Assembly: GCA_964521025.1 (NCBI GenBank)
Contig: CAZFPK010000012.1
Span: 1 to 64,000 of the forward strand
DNA from: DRTC01 sp964521025
GTDB lineage: Bacteria; Cloacimonadota; Cloacimonadia; Cloacimonadales; TCS61
Reading direction: 5' to 3'
DNA length: 64,000 nucleotides
Below are positions 1 to 10,085 of the stretch, in pieces (position 1 is the first letter of the stretch; each line of letters begins with the position of its first letter). The notes under the pieces are model-generated. The model did no database searches. It saw only the letters and a list, made by a program, of their open reading frames with translations, and was not told the DNA's origin. A program made the position numbers and the translations under genes.

Positions 1-108
1 AAATCTCTTTATTTCTGAACACTTATATAGCATATTTTTTACGAGTTCGTCAAATTTAATTAAATGAAAAATAAACCATTAAAAAGTGGTTAAAGGGGAG
101 AAACAAAA

Positions 109-1158
109 ATGAGAAAAACATGTTTAGTTATTTTATTTGTTGTCATCCTGATATCGAGTCTTTCTGCAGAATTTAATGCTTACGGAAGTGCTCGGGTCGG
201 TTTCTGGTATGACATGCAAAACAAGGAGCTAACAGGTGGTGAAAGCAGAATGGTCTTTCATCATAATTTTTATAAAAACAGCAGATTTGGTGTAAATTGG
301 AAGAGTGATAATATCACTGCCAAAGCAGAACTCGGTTTTGCTGATGGAGGAGCAGTCTTAAGACATCTCTGGGCTGAATACGGATTAGGAAACATGAAAA
401 TCATGGTCGGTCAGAATTTTACCGGTCTTTTTGATCTGGGTTCTCAAGCATGTTCATTCATCTATGGTTTGGATGGTCTTCTCTTTGCTTATGGAGCAAT
501 TTATGATATTCGTCATCCGATGATCAAACTTACATTTCATGATATGCCGTATATCATGTTAATGAAACCTGAACTGATCGATCCTACCGGAGTTGGTAAT
601 AATGGTATCGATGCAATGATCCCCAAAATTAATTTTGGTCTTAAAAAGACAATGGGAAATTTTTATATTCATCCTTCTCTTGCAGTTAATATGTCAAAAT
701 ATAATAAGGATGTTACCGGTATGGATGATTCAGTACTGGCTTATGTTTTTGTTTTAACAGGCAAATTTTCAGCAGCAAAATTCACCGTAAAATTCCAGGC
801 AAATTACGGACAGAATATTGCTGATTATGGAGTTAAAACAGCTGTTGTAGGAAATGCTGTATGGAATATCGATAAAGTTGAAAATGCGACAACTATGGGT
901 GGATATTTCCAATGTTCATATCAAGTATGTTCAGAAAATGAAATTACAGCAGGTTTAGGATATACTCAAGGTGATATCAAAGGTTTAGATGATCCGGACA
1001 ACGCATCTACTGCTTTCTTGCAATCCAAAATCAAATTACATGAGAACTTTTTTATTGTTCCGGAAGTTGGTTTGATCGATGAAATGAAAGACGGAATGGG
1101 TAACAAAGAAGGTACTCATACATATTTCGGTTTTAAAATGCAAAGTGATATCAAGTAG
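109..1158 (+). CDS. outer-membrane beta-barrel (porin-like) protein
   Basis: This 349-aa protein has a clear Sec signal peptide (residues 1-20, hydrophobic core then SLSA before EFNAYGS). The rest is rich in alternating polar and aromatic strands (ARVGFWYD, GVNWKSDN, YFQCSYQV), as expected of an outer-membrane barrel. The opening glycine/aromatic strand resembles porin families, but the protein does not end in the usual terminal Phe. An excellent ribosome site (GGGGAG) lies 7 bases before the ATG. It stands alone, with mobA starting 76 bases downstream. Substrate and exact family cannot be read from sequence. Cell location is inferred from signal peptide and composition; function is open. Confidence 0.6.
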   Translation: MRKTCLVILFVVILISSLSAEFNAYGSARVGFWYDMQNKELTGGESRMVFHHNFYKNSRFGVNWKSDNITAKAELGFADGGAVLRHLWAEYGLGNMKIMVGQNFTGLFDLGSQACSFIYGLDGLLFAYGAIYDIRHPMIKLTFHDMPYIMLMKPELIDPTGVGNNGIDAMIPKINFGLKKTMGNFYIHPSLAVNMSKYNKDVTGMDDSVLAYVFVLTGKFSAAKFTVKFQANYGQNIADYGVKTAVVGNAVWNIDKVENATTMGGYFQCSYQVCSENEITAGLGYTQGDIKGLDDPDNASTAFLQSKIKLHENFFIVPEVGLIDEMKDGMGNKEGTHTYFGFKMQSDIK

Positions 1159-1234
1159 GACTATCTTTGGAAATTAATTCCTGACCTTGGAAAGGTTGTA
1201 ACAATCGATCGAAAGATCTTTTTATTTTGAGTAA

Positions 1235-1858
1235 ATGAGTAATTATATGACCGGAATTATCCTCGCTGGCGGGAATAATAAAAGGATAAAATTGGACAAA
1301 GCCTTTTTACAATTTCCTTCCGCAAAAAAGAGTAGTTCGACCCTGATCGAAATGATCCTCGCTAAATTCAAAAAGATTTTTGATGAGATCATCATCGTTA
1401 CTAATTCCATAGAAAAATACAAACATTTAGGAATAAAATCAGCAGCAGATATTTTCCCGAACAAAGGTTCTCTCGGTGGGATTTATACCGGCTTAAAAAA
1501 TTCTTCGCATGAATTCAATTTCATTACTGCCTGCGATATGCCGTTCCTGAATAGCGAACTGATAGAATTTATGATGAGATTTCCCAGAGATTATGATGTT
1601 CTTATCCCGAAAACAAATACCGGTTATGAAACCATGTTTGCGATCTATTCCAAAGAGTGTTTGAAAGCGATCGAGAAGAATATTAAAAAGGATAAATTAA
1701 AAATCCTCGATTTTTTTGGTGAATTGAATGTAAAAGAGGTTGGTGAAGAATCTCTGAAAAAGATCGATGATAATTTCAGACATTCCTTTTTTAATATCAA
1801 TACGGAAGAGGATTACCTGAAAGCGGTTAGAGTATCACAGAACTCTGTTCTGTTGTAA
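1235..1858 (+). CDS. mobA: molybdenum cofactor guanylyltransferase MobA-like
   Basis: MobA-type nucleotidyltransferases move GMP from GTP to molybdopterin to make the guanine dinucleotide cofactor. The signature is at the N terminus: LAGGNNKR (residues 10-17) followed by D21-K22, matching the family LAGGxSxRMGxDK pattern with the usual Met-Gly replaced. The metal-binding CDMPF motif places Asp at residue 101, and GGIYTGL sits at 81-87. Length (207 aa) is normal. No good ribosome site precedes the ATG, and a second ATG four codons in is an alternative start. No other molybdopterin gene is in view, so a related sugar or lipid nucleotidyltransferase role is possible. The last codons (VSQNSVLL) lie on a perfect mini-hairpin, so the native end may have been altered. 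Confidence 0.75.
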   Translation: MSNYMTGIILAGGNNKRIKLDKAFLQFPSAKKSSSTLIEMILAKFKKIFDEIIIVTNSIEKYKHLGIKSAADIFPNKGSLGGIYTGLKNSSHEFNFITACDMPFLNSELIEFMMRFPRDYDVLIPKTNTGYETMFAIYSKECLKAIEKNIKKDKLKILDFFGELNVKEVGEESLKKIDDNFRHSFFNINTEEDYLKAVRVSQNSVLL

Positions 1859-1877
1859 TAATGAATCTCCGATTCAT
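1837..1877. repeat. pair of perfect mini-hairpins at the mobA 3' end
   Basis: Two adjacent perfect hairpins with 3-base loops: ACAGAAC-tct-GTTCTGT (1837-1853), inside the last mobA codons, and ATGAATC-tcc-GATTCAT (1861-1877) just after the stop. No U-run follows, so they are not simple terminators. The architecture matches other mini-hairpins in this window (53 kb, 2.06 kb, 48.7 kb, 63.2 kb). Confidence 0.7.
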
Positions 1878-1936
1878 GCAATATAAAGAATATACTTTCG
1901 ATCCGATCGTTGCCGGATACTTAATTCAAGTTTTAC

Positions 1937-3061
1937 TTATCTGAGCAGTAACATTTTCTTCGTGATCGATTCAGTTCCTGAATTTAATTTATAAAAATAA
2001 ATCCCGGAAGAAACCGGATTTCCGGATTTATCTGTTCCATCCCAGTTGACTGATTGGTGGGAAAGCGACTTCGTCGCTTTTGCATCAACACGGTTGATGC
2101 ACTCCAAAGTCTTCACTTTCTGTCCTTTGATATTGTATATTTCGAGTCGTTTTTGTTCGTTTTGCTCGTTGTTAATATTGAATGAAATCGTAGTGGAAAA
2201 ACTGAATGGATTGGGGAAATTATTCATCTCGTAATTCGTAATTTCTAATTCGTAATTATTGTTAGAGATCGTCCCAGCTGTTATATTCCAGGTGATTTCA
2301 TAATCAAATTCGCTCTCGTTAGAAACAACACATTTAATCTCATACTCTCCGTTATCAACAAAAGTATAGAAAAAAAGGAAATCATTGAATTGCTGATCTT
2401 CATCATTCACAATCCAGTTGTATTCGATATTTTCATCAAAAGAAACGACCATAAAAGTCACAGTCGAGTCGAGAGCAACGATAAACTCATTTTCTGTTGG
2501 ATAATATTCTTCGATTTGAGGAGTAAGAATACGAATACTGTCGATGTAAACCGGATCGATGGGATGATCGTTGTCATCTGTTGGAACTGAACCGATTGCC
2601 AAGACAACATCCAAACCTTCGAAAACCCGACCGAAAATCGCATAACTTCCATCGAGTTGAGTTTGCGGTGCAAGAGTTAGATAATACTGCGAACCTGCAC
2701 TATTAGGCTGTCCTGTATTCGCCATTGCCAGAACACCTGCCTGATCGTGTGAAAGATCAGGATGAAATTCATCTTCGATCGTGTAGCCCGGACCTCCGTA
2801 GCCGTTGCCGTTTGGTCATCCATCCTGGATGACAAAACTTTCGATCACGCGATGAAAAATTAGATTATCATAAAAATTCACATTCGTCAGATCGATGAAG
2901 TTATTGGCTGTGATAGGAACCAGGTTTTCATACAATTCTGCCCGGAACATTCCCATAGAGGTTTGCCATTCGGCAATGGTTTGTGAAAAAAGAATAGCAG
3001 GTAGGAAAAGTATAGAAAAGAAAATAAAAAGGAAAAAATTATTTTTTACTAGAAAATTCAC
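1937..3061 (-). pseudogene. secreted cyclophilin-type peptidyl-prolyl isomerase with sorting domain, interrupted by in-frame TGA
   Basis: Read through, this 374-codon frame is a signal peptide (1-26), a cyclophilin domain (about 28-160) and a C-terminal secretion-sorting domain (about 275-374; FPNPF, KGQKVKTL, VSSGIYFYKL). Cyclophilin motifs flank the break: FHRVI and FVIQDG before it, PNGNGYGGPGY and the MANTGQPNSAGSQYYLT block after it. TGA is codon 82 (2816-2818), exactly where the family has the Asp of QGGDP; the frame does not shift. Start is GTG at 3061 with AGGAG 5 bases upstream. A nonsense change, paired compensating indels, a sequencing error or recoding would all fit. An extra in-frame palindromic insert lies in the sorting domain at 2062-2101. 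If functional, it would fold proteins outside the inner membrane. Confidence 0.75.
2062..2101. repeat. double palindromic insert inside the cyclophilin sorting domain
   Basis: Two back-to-back perfect hairpins: AAAGCGAC-ttc-GTCGCTTT (2062-2080) and TGCATCAAC-acg-GTTGATGCA (2081-2101). Together they encode an in-frame segment between KVKTLE and SVNWDG, where paralogous sorting domains in this window carry only a short loop. This looks like a small palindromic repeat that inserted in coding DNA without breaking the frame. Confidence 0.65.
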
Positions 3062-3155
3062 TTCATCTCCTATTCTGATAAATAATGATTAAATTATAGA
3101 TTCACTATTCAATTTGTTTTCCCTGATTTAATTGATCCAACAGATACAAGTATAT

Positions 3156-4175
3156 TTACTTAGGCAACAATCCAAAAGATTCTTGTTTAATTAAATTACA
3201 CGAAAATCTCAAAGCATTATGTCCTTCCCATTCATAGAAAATCTGGTAAGCAAGATCGAGAGCAACTGCTGTTTTTTTCCAGATATTGAATTGGAAACCG
3301 GTTCCCATACTGAATCTCTTGTTTTCTGCGGTGAAGAGTTCCTGTGCGTACCCGGTTCTCAAAGCAAAAATGTTTTTAAATAGTTTTATCTCAAATCCTG
3401 TTTTTATCTCGTCTTCCGTATCTTGATGATGTGATTTGTCGTAATCGAGAGAAAAAGTAATGTTCTTCTTTTCTAAAGCATAACCAAAGATGATCGCGGT
3501 TGGAATATCTTCGGAATAACTACTTTTGGCTGTTCCAATTTCGTTTTCGCTTTTCCACCATAAATTATTGAGAGGATTTCTCCAAAAAAGACCGATTGAT
3601 TGTGTTTCGGAAATTTTTCCCAACCAACCAAGATCCAGACCGAAACCATGAGCAGAACCAGTTACCTGGTGATTGAGAGCATTTTCATCAAAATAAGCAC
3701 CATCGCTGTTGTTTCCAAAAAAAGAACCGAAATATTTAAGATTCATCCCAAAATTGAAATTCCGGAAAAATTCGGGTAAGGACATCAGTTTTTTATCTAA
3801 ATAATTACCATTAACTGCCCCGGAAAAATAAATAACCAGTTCGGAAAGAGCAGCGTCGCCGCAATAAGTTATACCTTTGGCAATTGAAAAATTGGGACCG
3901 AATTTATAGCCGTATCCGAAAAAATTGTAAGAGACCAATTTATGCAAACTCGAATTATCAAAGGCAAGATTATGCTTTCCTGTCATCTTATTCAAACCGG
4001 CTGGATTCCAGATTACGCTGACAGGTCTATTCGTTAAAGCAACATGAGCTCCGCCCATAGCCATTGCTCGCGCATCATAATTGTAGAAGTTTGGATCTAT
4101 ATTGCTTAATTCGGAGAAAATTCTAAAAAAAATAAAGATAAATAATAGAAAAATAAATATTTTTTTCATAAACAT
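3156..4175 (-). CDS. PorV/PorQ-like outer-membrane protein
   Basis: This 339-aa protein has a signal peptide (about 1-21). Near the N terminus it carries the characteristic segment ARAMAMGGAHVALTNRPVS followed by VIWNPAGL, typical of the PorV/PorQ (FadL-related) barrels associated with type IX secretion. The rest is barrel-like with many aromatic strand ends. In the family PorV shuttles substrates to the attachment complex; whether this one does so is inferred from the family and from the many sorting-domain proteins nearby. A second ATG two codons in (4169) is better spaced from the AAGGA ribosome site and may be the real start. It sits between two putative substrates, the cyclophilin and the 1,896-aa protein. 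Confidence 0.65.
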   Translation of the reverse strand: MFMKKIFIFLLFIFIFFRIFSELSNIDPNFYNYDARAMAMGGAHVALTNRPVSVIWNPAGLNKMTGKHNLAFDNSSLHKLVSYNFFGYGYKFGPNFSIAKGITYCGDAALSELVIYFSGAVNGNYLDKKLMSLPEFFRNFNFGMNLKYFGSFFGNNSDGAYFDENALNHQVTGSAHGFGLDLGWLGKISETQSIGLFWRNPLNNLWWKSENEIGTAKSSYSEDIPTAIIFGYALEKKNITFSLDYDKSHHQDTEDEIKTGFEIKLFKNIFALRTGYAQELFTAENKRFSMGTGFQFNIWKKTAVALDLAYQIFYEWEGHNALRFSCNLIKQESFGLLPK

Positions 4176-4227
4176 TTTCCTTTTTCATCCGCGAATTACA
4201 CTAATTTCACGAATCCGTAAACTGTGA

Positions 4228-4260
4228 AAACTTGCCGAATTTTTGAAATTTGGCAAGTTT
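4228..4260 (-). terminator. hairpin downstream of the 1,896-aa gene
   Basis: AAACTTGCC and GGCAAGTTT pair as a 9-base stem around an AT-rich centre, just after the stop of the gene ending at 4267 and upstream of the next minus-strand gene. There is only a weak U-tract on the minus strand. A dispersed-repeat fragment (CCGCGAATTACACTAATTTCACGAA) type sequence lies beside it at about 4189-4215. Confidence 0.45.
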
Positions 4261-4266
4261 ATATAA

Positions 4267-7200
4267 CTACTTGATCAAAACAATCGACTTCAATATCTCT
4301 TCTTTCGATTTCGTGTCTTCAGCAATTAACAGGATCAAATACCTGCCGTTCCTTGCTAAACGACCTTCATTGGTTCTTCCGTCCCAATACAATGTTTCGA
4401 CTTCTCCGGCTTGATAATTTCCTTTCAGCATCGGTTTATTGCTTGTAATTGTCCTCACTAATGTACCGTTAACAGTATAAATTTTCGCAGTAATTTTCGG
4501 ATAGCGGGTTCTATTCGAGGAAAGTCGGAATTCGATCTGTAAACCGGTATTTGCTCCGATCTGATCATAAGGTGTGAAGGGATTCGGTCTTAATTTCAGA
4601 TCATAGATCCCGAGAGGTGCGGAATTCGTAATAACGCTGTAATCTTCCGACAAAAATGGAACATGTTGCAAAGTGATCTGCGATTCACTAAAACTCGATT
4701 CTCTACCAGTTTCGATGACCTCCCATTCAAATTCCGTATCATTCCAACAAGCGATAGTGAAATTATCGAGGTGAGAAAATCCTCCGGTTTCAAAGATCAG
4801 ACCGGGCAAAATATTGTATGCTCCTTGATTTCCTTCGCCAGATAAATTAAAAATATTGCTCAAAACTTCATTCCTGACACCAATCTGTTTAAAAGGAGCT
4901 GCTTCTATGGATTTCAAATGAATATTATCCTGCTGGAGAAAAAGAGTGTCCAGCATGGAGGAATAGATAAGCAAATTACATCCTTTTCCGGTAAAACAAG
5001 TGTCATTGACCGTATTTTGATTGATGAATTTATAAACTTCCAATGTTTTATGAGCAGGGATTTTTACTCCGGTTCGCGGTTCAAAAGCAAAGATGTTTAT
5101 CTCCATTTCGCTGATGAATTTATGATGAGGATAATAATGAATGAAATTATCGGAACCTGCGATCGAACCGACAAGTTCAGGAATAATTTCCCATTCAATC
5201 GGAACTGTCATAGAAACACCATTCTCGCTGATCGCTGAAATGGTCGAGAAATAGGAATCATCATTGCTGATCTTATCGATATCATCCTGGTCAAAAATCA
5301 GGTTTGCCAGGTAAATATCTCTCATTTGAATATTTTCTTCGAGATTGATCGTTGCTCCATTCAGGGTTACATCTGCATAAATAGAACCATTTAGAGAAGG
5401 AACAACATCATCGGTGGCGATGAATGTTATTTTTCTTTTCTCATCGAGGATCGGATATACTTCACCAAGAACAAGATCGACCGACCATTCAATAGTACCA
5501 AAACTATCGATAACTGCATCGAGACTACTGCCGATCTCATCATAAATATTTACTTCAAAAACCGCTTCTTGAGTAAAGACAAAAACCGGTTGATTGGGAG
5601 TTATATATGAATTATCCGGAAATGGAACTCCTTCGGATGAAATTGAAATTTCATAAGGATAGGTTTCGTTGGAAAAGTAAAGTTCCAGTTCAGGGGAATT
5701 AGAGGTGAACCAGAAGGAAATTGTGCCGGAAATTTCCTGTTCAGGAATTGTTGCTGTAAGTTGTGTTCCGGAAGAATTCATCTCGATTTCGAAATAAGAT
5801 CCGTACACATCATAATAATGAAAAAAAACAGGATCAAGGTAAATTTCTGTTTTGTGTAGTTTTATCTCAATCTGCTCTGTTGAAAGGAAAATATCGGAAA
5901 CCTGTGATTCGTCAAACTGTAAGGGAAGTTGCTTTTCCTGGACATAATAACCTAAAGTATCAAGAAAAATACCGTAAGGTTCAGGTTTAATATACCTGCC
6001 GTTAAGACCGTAATTCTTAGAAATTTCAATCGTGTAATTACCGGTATGAAGATAATTGTTCACAGAACAATAACCGTTATCATTCGTGACCAGAATAATA
6101 TCATCGATTTCTGCATTAGAAATTGTAACAGTGGCTCCTTCCACCGGAGTAATTTCATCATTTGTGATAAAGAAATCTATACTGCAAAGGAAATAAGTAA
6201 AAATATAATCATCGAGAAAAATGTTCTCTCCAGTCCATGGAATCGGATCGCTTTCACCGTAAAAGTATTCCTGTCCATATTCGGCTTCATAAGAAAGATT
6301 ATGGATTCCTTCCGCTAAATTATTGAACTGGTAAAATCCGTCCTGGTTCGTATAAGTCGTTTCGAGTGGTATTAAATCTTCATCTTTCAAGATAACTTCC
6401 GCGTTGAACAAAGGTACCAATCCGTTATCATTCATGAAACAGGAACCACTTAAATTAACCGTTTCATCATTATAAATAAAATGAAAATCCTGGATAAAAA
6501 TTATTTCTTCCGTAATTTCAATATCAGGAATAAATCCATAATATTCCTGGTCTAAATATGAAACTGTTGCTTCGATTGAGAAAATATCAGGAATAAGAAG
6601 ATCATTGAATTCATAAAGAGAATCAGGTGAAGTCAGATAAATTTCAATTTCATCTCCCAGACTATTCTCTAAGATCAAAGTCGCATAATCAGGGGGAACA
6701 TTTTGTCCGAGAGCTTCATCAAAAACGGTTACGGAACCATGAATCGATGCAAAAAGATCAATATGTTCGAGCAGAAAATTTTGCTCTACATTTGTTTGTT
6801 CGACCGTAATCTCAACAATGAAAGTATCGGAGTTGTAATAATTTTCACGGGAAGCAAAAACCGAATATTCTCCAAGAGAATCCACACTTATGGAATAATA
6901 TCCGTCAATATTCGTTGTATCCGTAAATGTCTCTCTTTCAGTATTTCTTTGGAAATTCCTGTTGATATCGGTTGCTTGAACGATTGCTCCTTCGAGTGGA
7001 TTTTCCTCCAGATCCATGACATTACCATAAATGGTCAAGTTATCGGGAATCAAGAAGAAATCAGTATAACCGATAGTTTCTCCGGCTTCCAGATCGAGTT
7101 CGTAAATATTCAGGGAAAGATAACCGGGTAAAGAAGCACTTATTTCATACAAACCGGGACTGAGGTTGAGAGTATAATCTCCATAATAATTTGTACTGAC

Positions 7201-9957
7201 AGTTATCACAGAATCCACTCCCGGATCTGCTGTAATTTCAACACCTTCCAGACCAACAATTCCATTATTAGCGTTGCCGAAAATAATTCCTGCATGAGGA
7301 GTCAGGATGAAATCATCCATGACAATTATTTCCGGAGAAGATAAAGAAATCTCGACAATGACAGGAAGAGGAGAATAATAACCTTCTTTTTCTGCGGAAA
7401 TGACCCAGACACCGAAATTTACTCCAAGAAAATTATAATATCCGCTTGAATTTGTTGTTTTCGTTCTGGTAATATCACCGGAAGTCATGTTAACAGTTGC
7501 ACCCGGAACCGGAACACCAAAGCTATTTTTGACATACCCGATCAAATCTTTTTCATTTTCAATCATAGTTAGATCATCAAGGTGAATGTTTTCGCCTGCG
7601 ATGATCAGACTCTCGATCGTTTCTTCCAAAGTATATCCTTCCTTGTCTGCAGAGATTGTCCATAATCCCGGAGTAACACCAATGTTATAATGTCCAGTAG
7701 CACTTTCTACAGACCGCATTTCCTCACCTTCGCTTTCAGCAAAAACAGTTACATTTTCAACCAGATATCCGTCATTATCAATAACTCTTCCATAAAAATT
7801 GGAAGGAGAAAATTCCATAATCACTTCCACAAAAGTATCACCTTCAGTTGATTCAGGAAAAGGATCTTCAAAAACAGTGATCAATGTATCGGTTGTTTCA
7901 TAACCTTCCTTGCTACAGGTTAGAATATATTCCCCGGGAGCTAACACTTTTATTTCATGTCCACTGGAACCGACAACCAAAGGAATTATATCATTCGAAC
8001 CATTAACCGGATCCAATTCAGCAGTTACCTGACCGATCGGCACGCCATTAATATTGCTTACAGTCAGGTTTAAAGTTCCGATTGTTGTCTCATAAAAGAA
8101 CCGGAAATCCTCACTGACCGAGCTGGTATTATTTTCATCTGTAGCATAGACTTTCCAATCATATTCGGAATTAATGAGAATGCTTTGAGCGTTGAAATCG
8201 ATTGAAGTTAAGGTTGTGGTTTGATTCCAAACCGGATAAAATATTTCGCTGTCATTTTCCCACCTGACCTCATAGAGAAAAATATGATAAAACATTGCTT
8301 CTTCAACCAAACTCCACTCGAAAGTAATTATCTCATCTGCGTATATTATCGCATCATCGAGCGGGCTTATTAATGTAGGAGGATCAATAGTCTGCTCTGA
8401 AGTAAATTCAAATCCAAAGGGTGAATCAACTACTTTTGATGTAAAGAGGGGATCATTTCCGTAATTATTAGCAACAATCCAGTTATATTCAATTCCGTTT
8501 ACCAGTGGAGGAACAATATTATCAAAAAAACCGGAAGGGTCCGGCGAACCGAAGACAGCAGAAGTATTAGGTGTTATAATCTGCCATATCGGTTGAACTC
8601 CAATAACTACAGGATTACCGTTTTCATCTTCATCGATCGTAAAAGGATTATCAGAGAGAACCAGAAAATAATACGGAACTCCCGGATTTGGATCCCAGGT
8701 AAAAGTTGGAATTGGATTAGAAACTTCGGAACCATTTATCGGGAAAAGCATATTAACCGGTTCTGATGACTCTACAGGAAGAAAAAATTCAATCGATGTA
8801 TATTCATATTCAATATTATGAAGAACACAATAATAAACGCCAACACCTAAACCTAATTCCCCGGGATTTGTATTGATCGATCCTATTCCAACCATCTCGG
8901 AAAAAATGTAATTTTCGATCACTTCTCCACCCGGTGATGGTGAATAATATAATCCGCATTCCAGGTCTGTTGGTGACCAGGTGATTTCTAATGTTTCGGT
9001 TTCTTTATATAATCCGGTCGGCATTCGAGTAATGACAATATAATTATCGAGACGGGGATAAAAATAAAGATGAGCAGGGAGCGGAAACTGGTCGTTTTCT
9101 TCGCTAACCGTAAAATATCCCATATCATCTGCTCGCCAGCAAATAGCTTCTCCCTGAGGTTCTTGTGAATAAGGAACAACAAAGGGGTCTTCATTGAAAG
9201 CTTCCCAGAGTTCGTCTTCCAGTTTACGAGACCAGTAATAAACATGGGAATAAGTTTTGATCAGGATCTCGAGTCCGGAAACCGATATATCTCCTCCTAC
9301 CGAACCATAATCCATAAAAGGCGGAATATCGATGGTTGCAACTTGTTCCAGGGTGATTGTATCAGTTGTAGATTGCGGATAAGCTGCTCTGAAAATTACA
9401 TCTTCGATACCACCATTTCGTTTTGTAATTACATACAGGTCTTTGGAAAGAGGTTCGAGCATTAATGTTTCAGCGTCGTATAAAATTTCATCAGGATATT
9501 CAAAAGTGATGGTTTCAGCACCAAAAATCGTTTCTTCAACCGGTTCCTGGTCAGCTGAAACTACCGGTTCGATGAAACGATAAATATATTTCAGGTCATA
9601 TTGAAGTTCGTTATCACCAATATCTCCGAGATAAATATAATCTTCTTCTTCGTCGGGTCCGGGACCGATTGCCATATCTTCCCAATCACGATTTGATATT
9701 CCAGCAATCGTATAAACACCAAGATGTTCTCCTGAAATATTAAAAGCATAAATGACATTGTCATCCCCGGAATCGTTATGAGTCCAGAAAACATCCGGAT
9801 TTTTGCGGCTGGCAACAATTCCCGATGCTTCCTCGATCGGATCATGTTCGATCAAGCCAAAATCAATCTGGCTTCCGAATTGGGGATTTCCATATAGAAA
9901 AAAAGGGATCAAAAAAATAAAAAAGAATCGGAAAAATATTTTATTAAAAAATTTCAT
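4267..9957 (-). CDS. very large modular secreted protein with sorting domain
   Basis: At 1,896 aa this is the longest gene here. After a signal peptide (about 1-23) comes a domain of about 290 residues with ASGIVAS, THNDSGD, NRDWEDMAIGP and YLGDIGDN, a beta-propeller-like pattern known from secreted proteins of unclear activity. Two Ig/fibronectin-like domains follow (about 300-600), then about seven carboxypeptidase-regulatory-like beta-sandwich repeats (about 610-1300), each recognisable by 'ATVxxxxxxxxxTTNxxGYYNF' style patterns. The C terminus (about 1790-1896) is a sorting/FlgD-like domain (RPNPFTP, LYWDGRTNEGR, NGRYLILL). It is probably a cell-surface or released adhesin or scaffold. 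Ribosome site AGAGG precedes the ATG. No catalytic motif is evident. Confidence 0.75.
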   Translation of the reverse strand: MKFFNKIFFRFFFIFLIPFFLYGNPQFGSQIDFGLIEHDPIEEASGIVASRKNPDVFWTHNDSGDDNVIYAFNISGEHLGVYTIAGISNRDWEDMAIGPGPDEEEDYIYLGDIGDNELQYDLKYIYRFIEPVVSADQEPVEETIFGAETITFEYPDEILYDAETLMLEPLSKDLYVITKRNGGIEDVIFRAAYPQSTTDTITLEQVATIDIPPFMDYGSVGGDISVSGLEILIKTYSHVYYWSRKLEDELWEAFNEDPFVVPYSQEPQGEAICWRADDMGYFTVSEENDQFPLPAHLYFYPRLDNYIVITRMPTGLYKETETLEITWSPTDLECGLYYSPSPGGEVIENYIFSEMVGIGSINTNPGELGLGVGVYYCVLHNIEYEYTSIEFFLPVESSEPVNMLFPINGSEVSNPIPTFTWDPNPGVPYYFLVLSDNPFTIDEDENGNPVVIGVQPIWQIITPNTSAVFGSPDPSGFFDNIVPPLVNGIEYNWIVANNYGNDPLFTSKVVDSPFGFEFTSEQTIDPPTLISPLDDAIIYADEIITFEWSLVEEAMFYHIFLYEVRWENDSEIFYPVWNQTTTLTSIDFNAQSILINSEYDWKVYATDENNTSSVSEDFRFFYETTIGTLNLTVSNINGVPIGQVTAELDPVNGSNDIIPLVVGSSGHEIKVLAPGEYILTCSKEGYETTDTLITVFEDPFPESTEGDTFVEVIMEFSPSNFYGRVIDNDGYLVENVTVFAESEGEEMRSVESATGHYNIGVTPGLWTISADKEGYTLEETIESLIIAGENIHLDDLTMIENEKDLIGYVKNSFGVPVPGATVNMTSGDITRTKTTNSSGYYNFLGVNFGVWVISAEKEGYYSPLPVIVEISLSSPEIIVMDDFILTPHAGIIFGNANNGIVGLEGVEITADPGVDSVITVSTNYYGDYTLNLSPGLYEISASLPGYLSLNIYELDLEAGETIGYTDFFLIPDNLTIYGNVMDLEENPLEGAIVQATDINRNFQRNTERETFTDTTNIDGYYSISVDSLGEYSVFASRENYYNSDTFIVEITVEQTNVEQNFLLEHIDLFASIHGSVTVFDEALGQNVPPDYATLILENSLGDEIEIYLTSPDSLYEFNDLLIPDIFSIEATVSYLDQEYYGFIPDIEITEEIIFIQDFHFIYNDETVNLSGSCFMNDNGLVPLFNAEVILKDEDLIPLETTYTNQDGFYQFNNLAEGIHNLSYEAEYGQEYFYGESDPIPWTGENIFLDDYIFTYFLCSIDFFITNDEITPVEGATVTISNAEIDDIILVTNDNGYCSVNNYLHTGNYTIEISKNYGLNGRYIKPEPYGIFLDTLGYYVQEKQLPLQFDESQVSDIFLSTEQIEIKLHKTEIYLDPVFFHYYDVYGSYFEIEMNSSGTQLTATIPEQEISGTISFWFTSNSPELELYFSNETYPYEISISSEGVPFPDNSYITPNQPVFVFTQEAVFEVNIYDEIGSSLDAVIDSFGTIEWSVDLVLGEVYPILDEKRKITFIATDDVVPSLNGSIYADVTLNGATINLEENIQMRDIYLANLIFDQDDIDKISNDDSYFSTISAISENGVSMTVPIEWEIIPELVGSIAGSDNFIHYYPHHKFISEMEINIFAFEPRTGVKIPAHKTLEVYKFINQNTVNDTCFTGKGCNLLIYSSMLDTLFLQQDNIHLKSIEAAPFKQIGVRNEVLSNIFNLSGEGNQGAYNILPGLIFETGGFSHLDNFTIACWNDTEFEWEVIETGRESSFSESQITLQHVPFLSEDYSVITNSAPLGIYDLKLRPNPFTPYDQIGANTGLQIEFRLSSNRTRYPKITAKIYTVNGTLVRTITSNKPMLKGNYQAGEVETLYWDGRTNEGRLARNGRYLILLIAEDTKSKEEILKSIVLIK

Positions 9958-9975
9958 TTATTAACCTCTTAAAAC

Positions 9976-10085
9976 AAACTCACCCCCAACCCCTCTCTTT
10001 GCGAAAGAGAGGAGAGAATAGCAAGGAAAGAATTTATTCGTTCCATATTATTCCCCTCTTTGCCAAAGAAGGATTAGGTTAGTTT
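9976..10085. repeat. intergenic repeat, CCTCTCTTTGC/GCAAAGAGAGG family, two tandem pieces
   Basis: Two related units lie in the gap between the 1,896-aa gene and the upstream barrel gene: ACTCACCCCCAACC followed by CCTCTCTTTGCGAAAGAGAGG (9979-10012), and CCCTCTTTGCCAAAGAAGG followed by ATTAGGTTAG (10053-10083). Each is a palindrome around TTTGC/GCAAA. Relatives occur at 12.75 kb, 28.23 kb and 44.84 kb. Confidence 0.6.

Noticed and set aside
2816..2818. Selenocysteine codon in the cyclophilin
   Set aside because: The family has Asp, not Cys, at this place, and no convincing SECIS-like hairpin follows the TGA.
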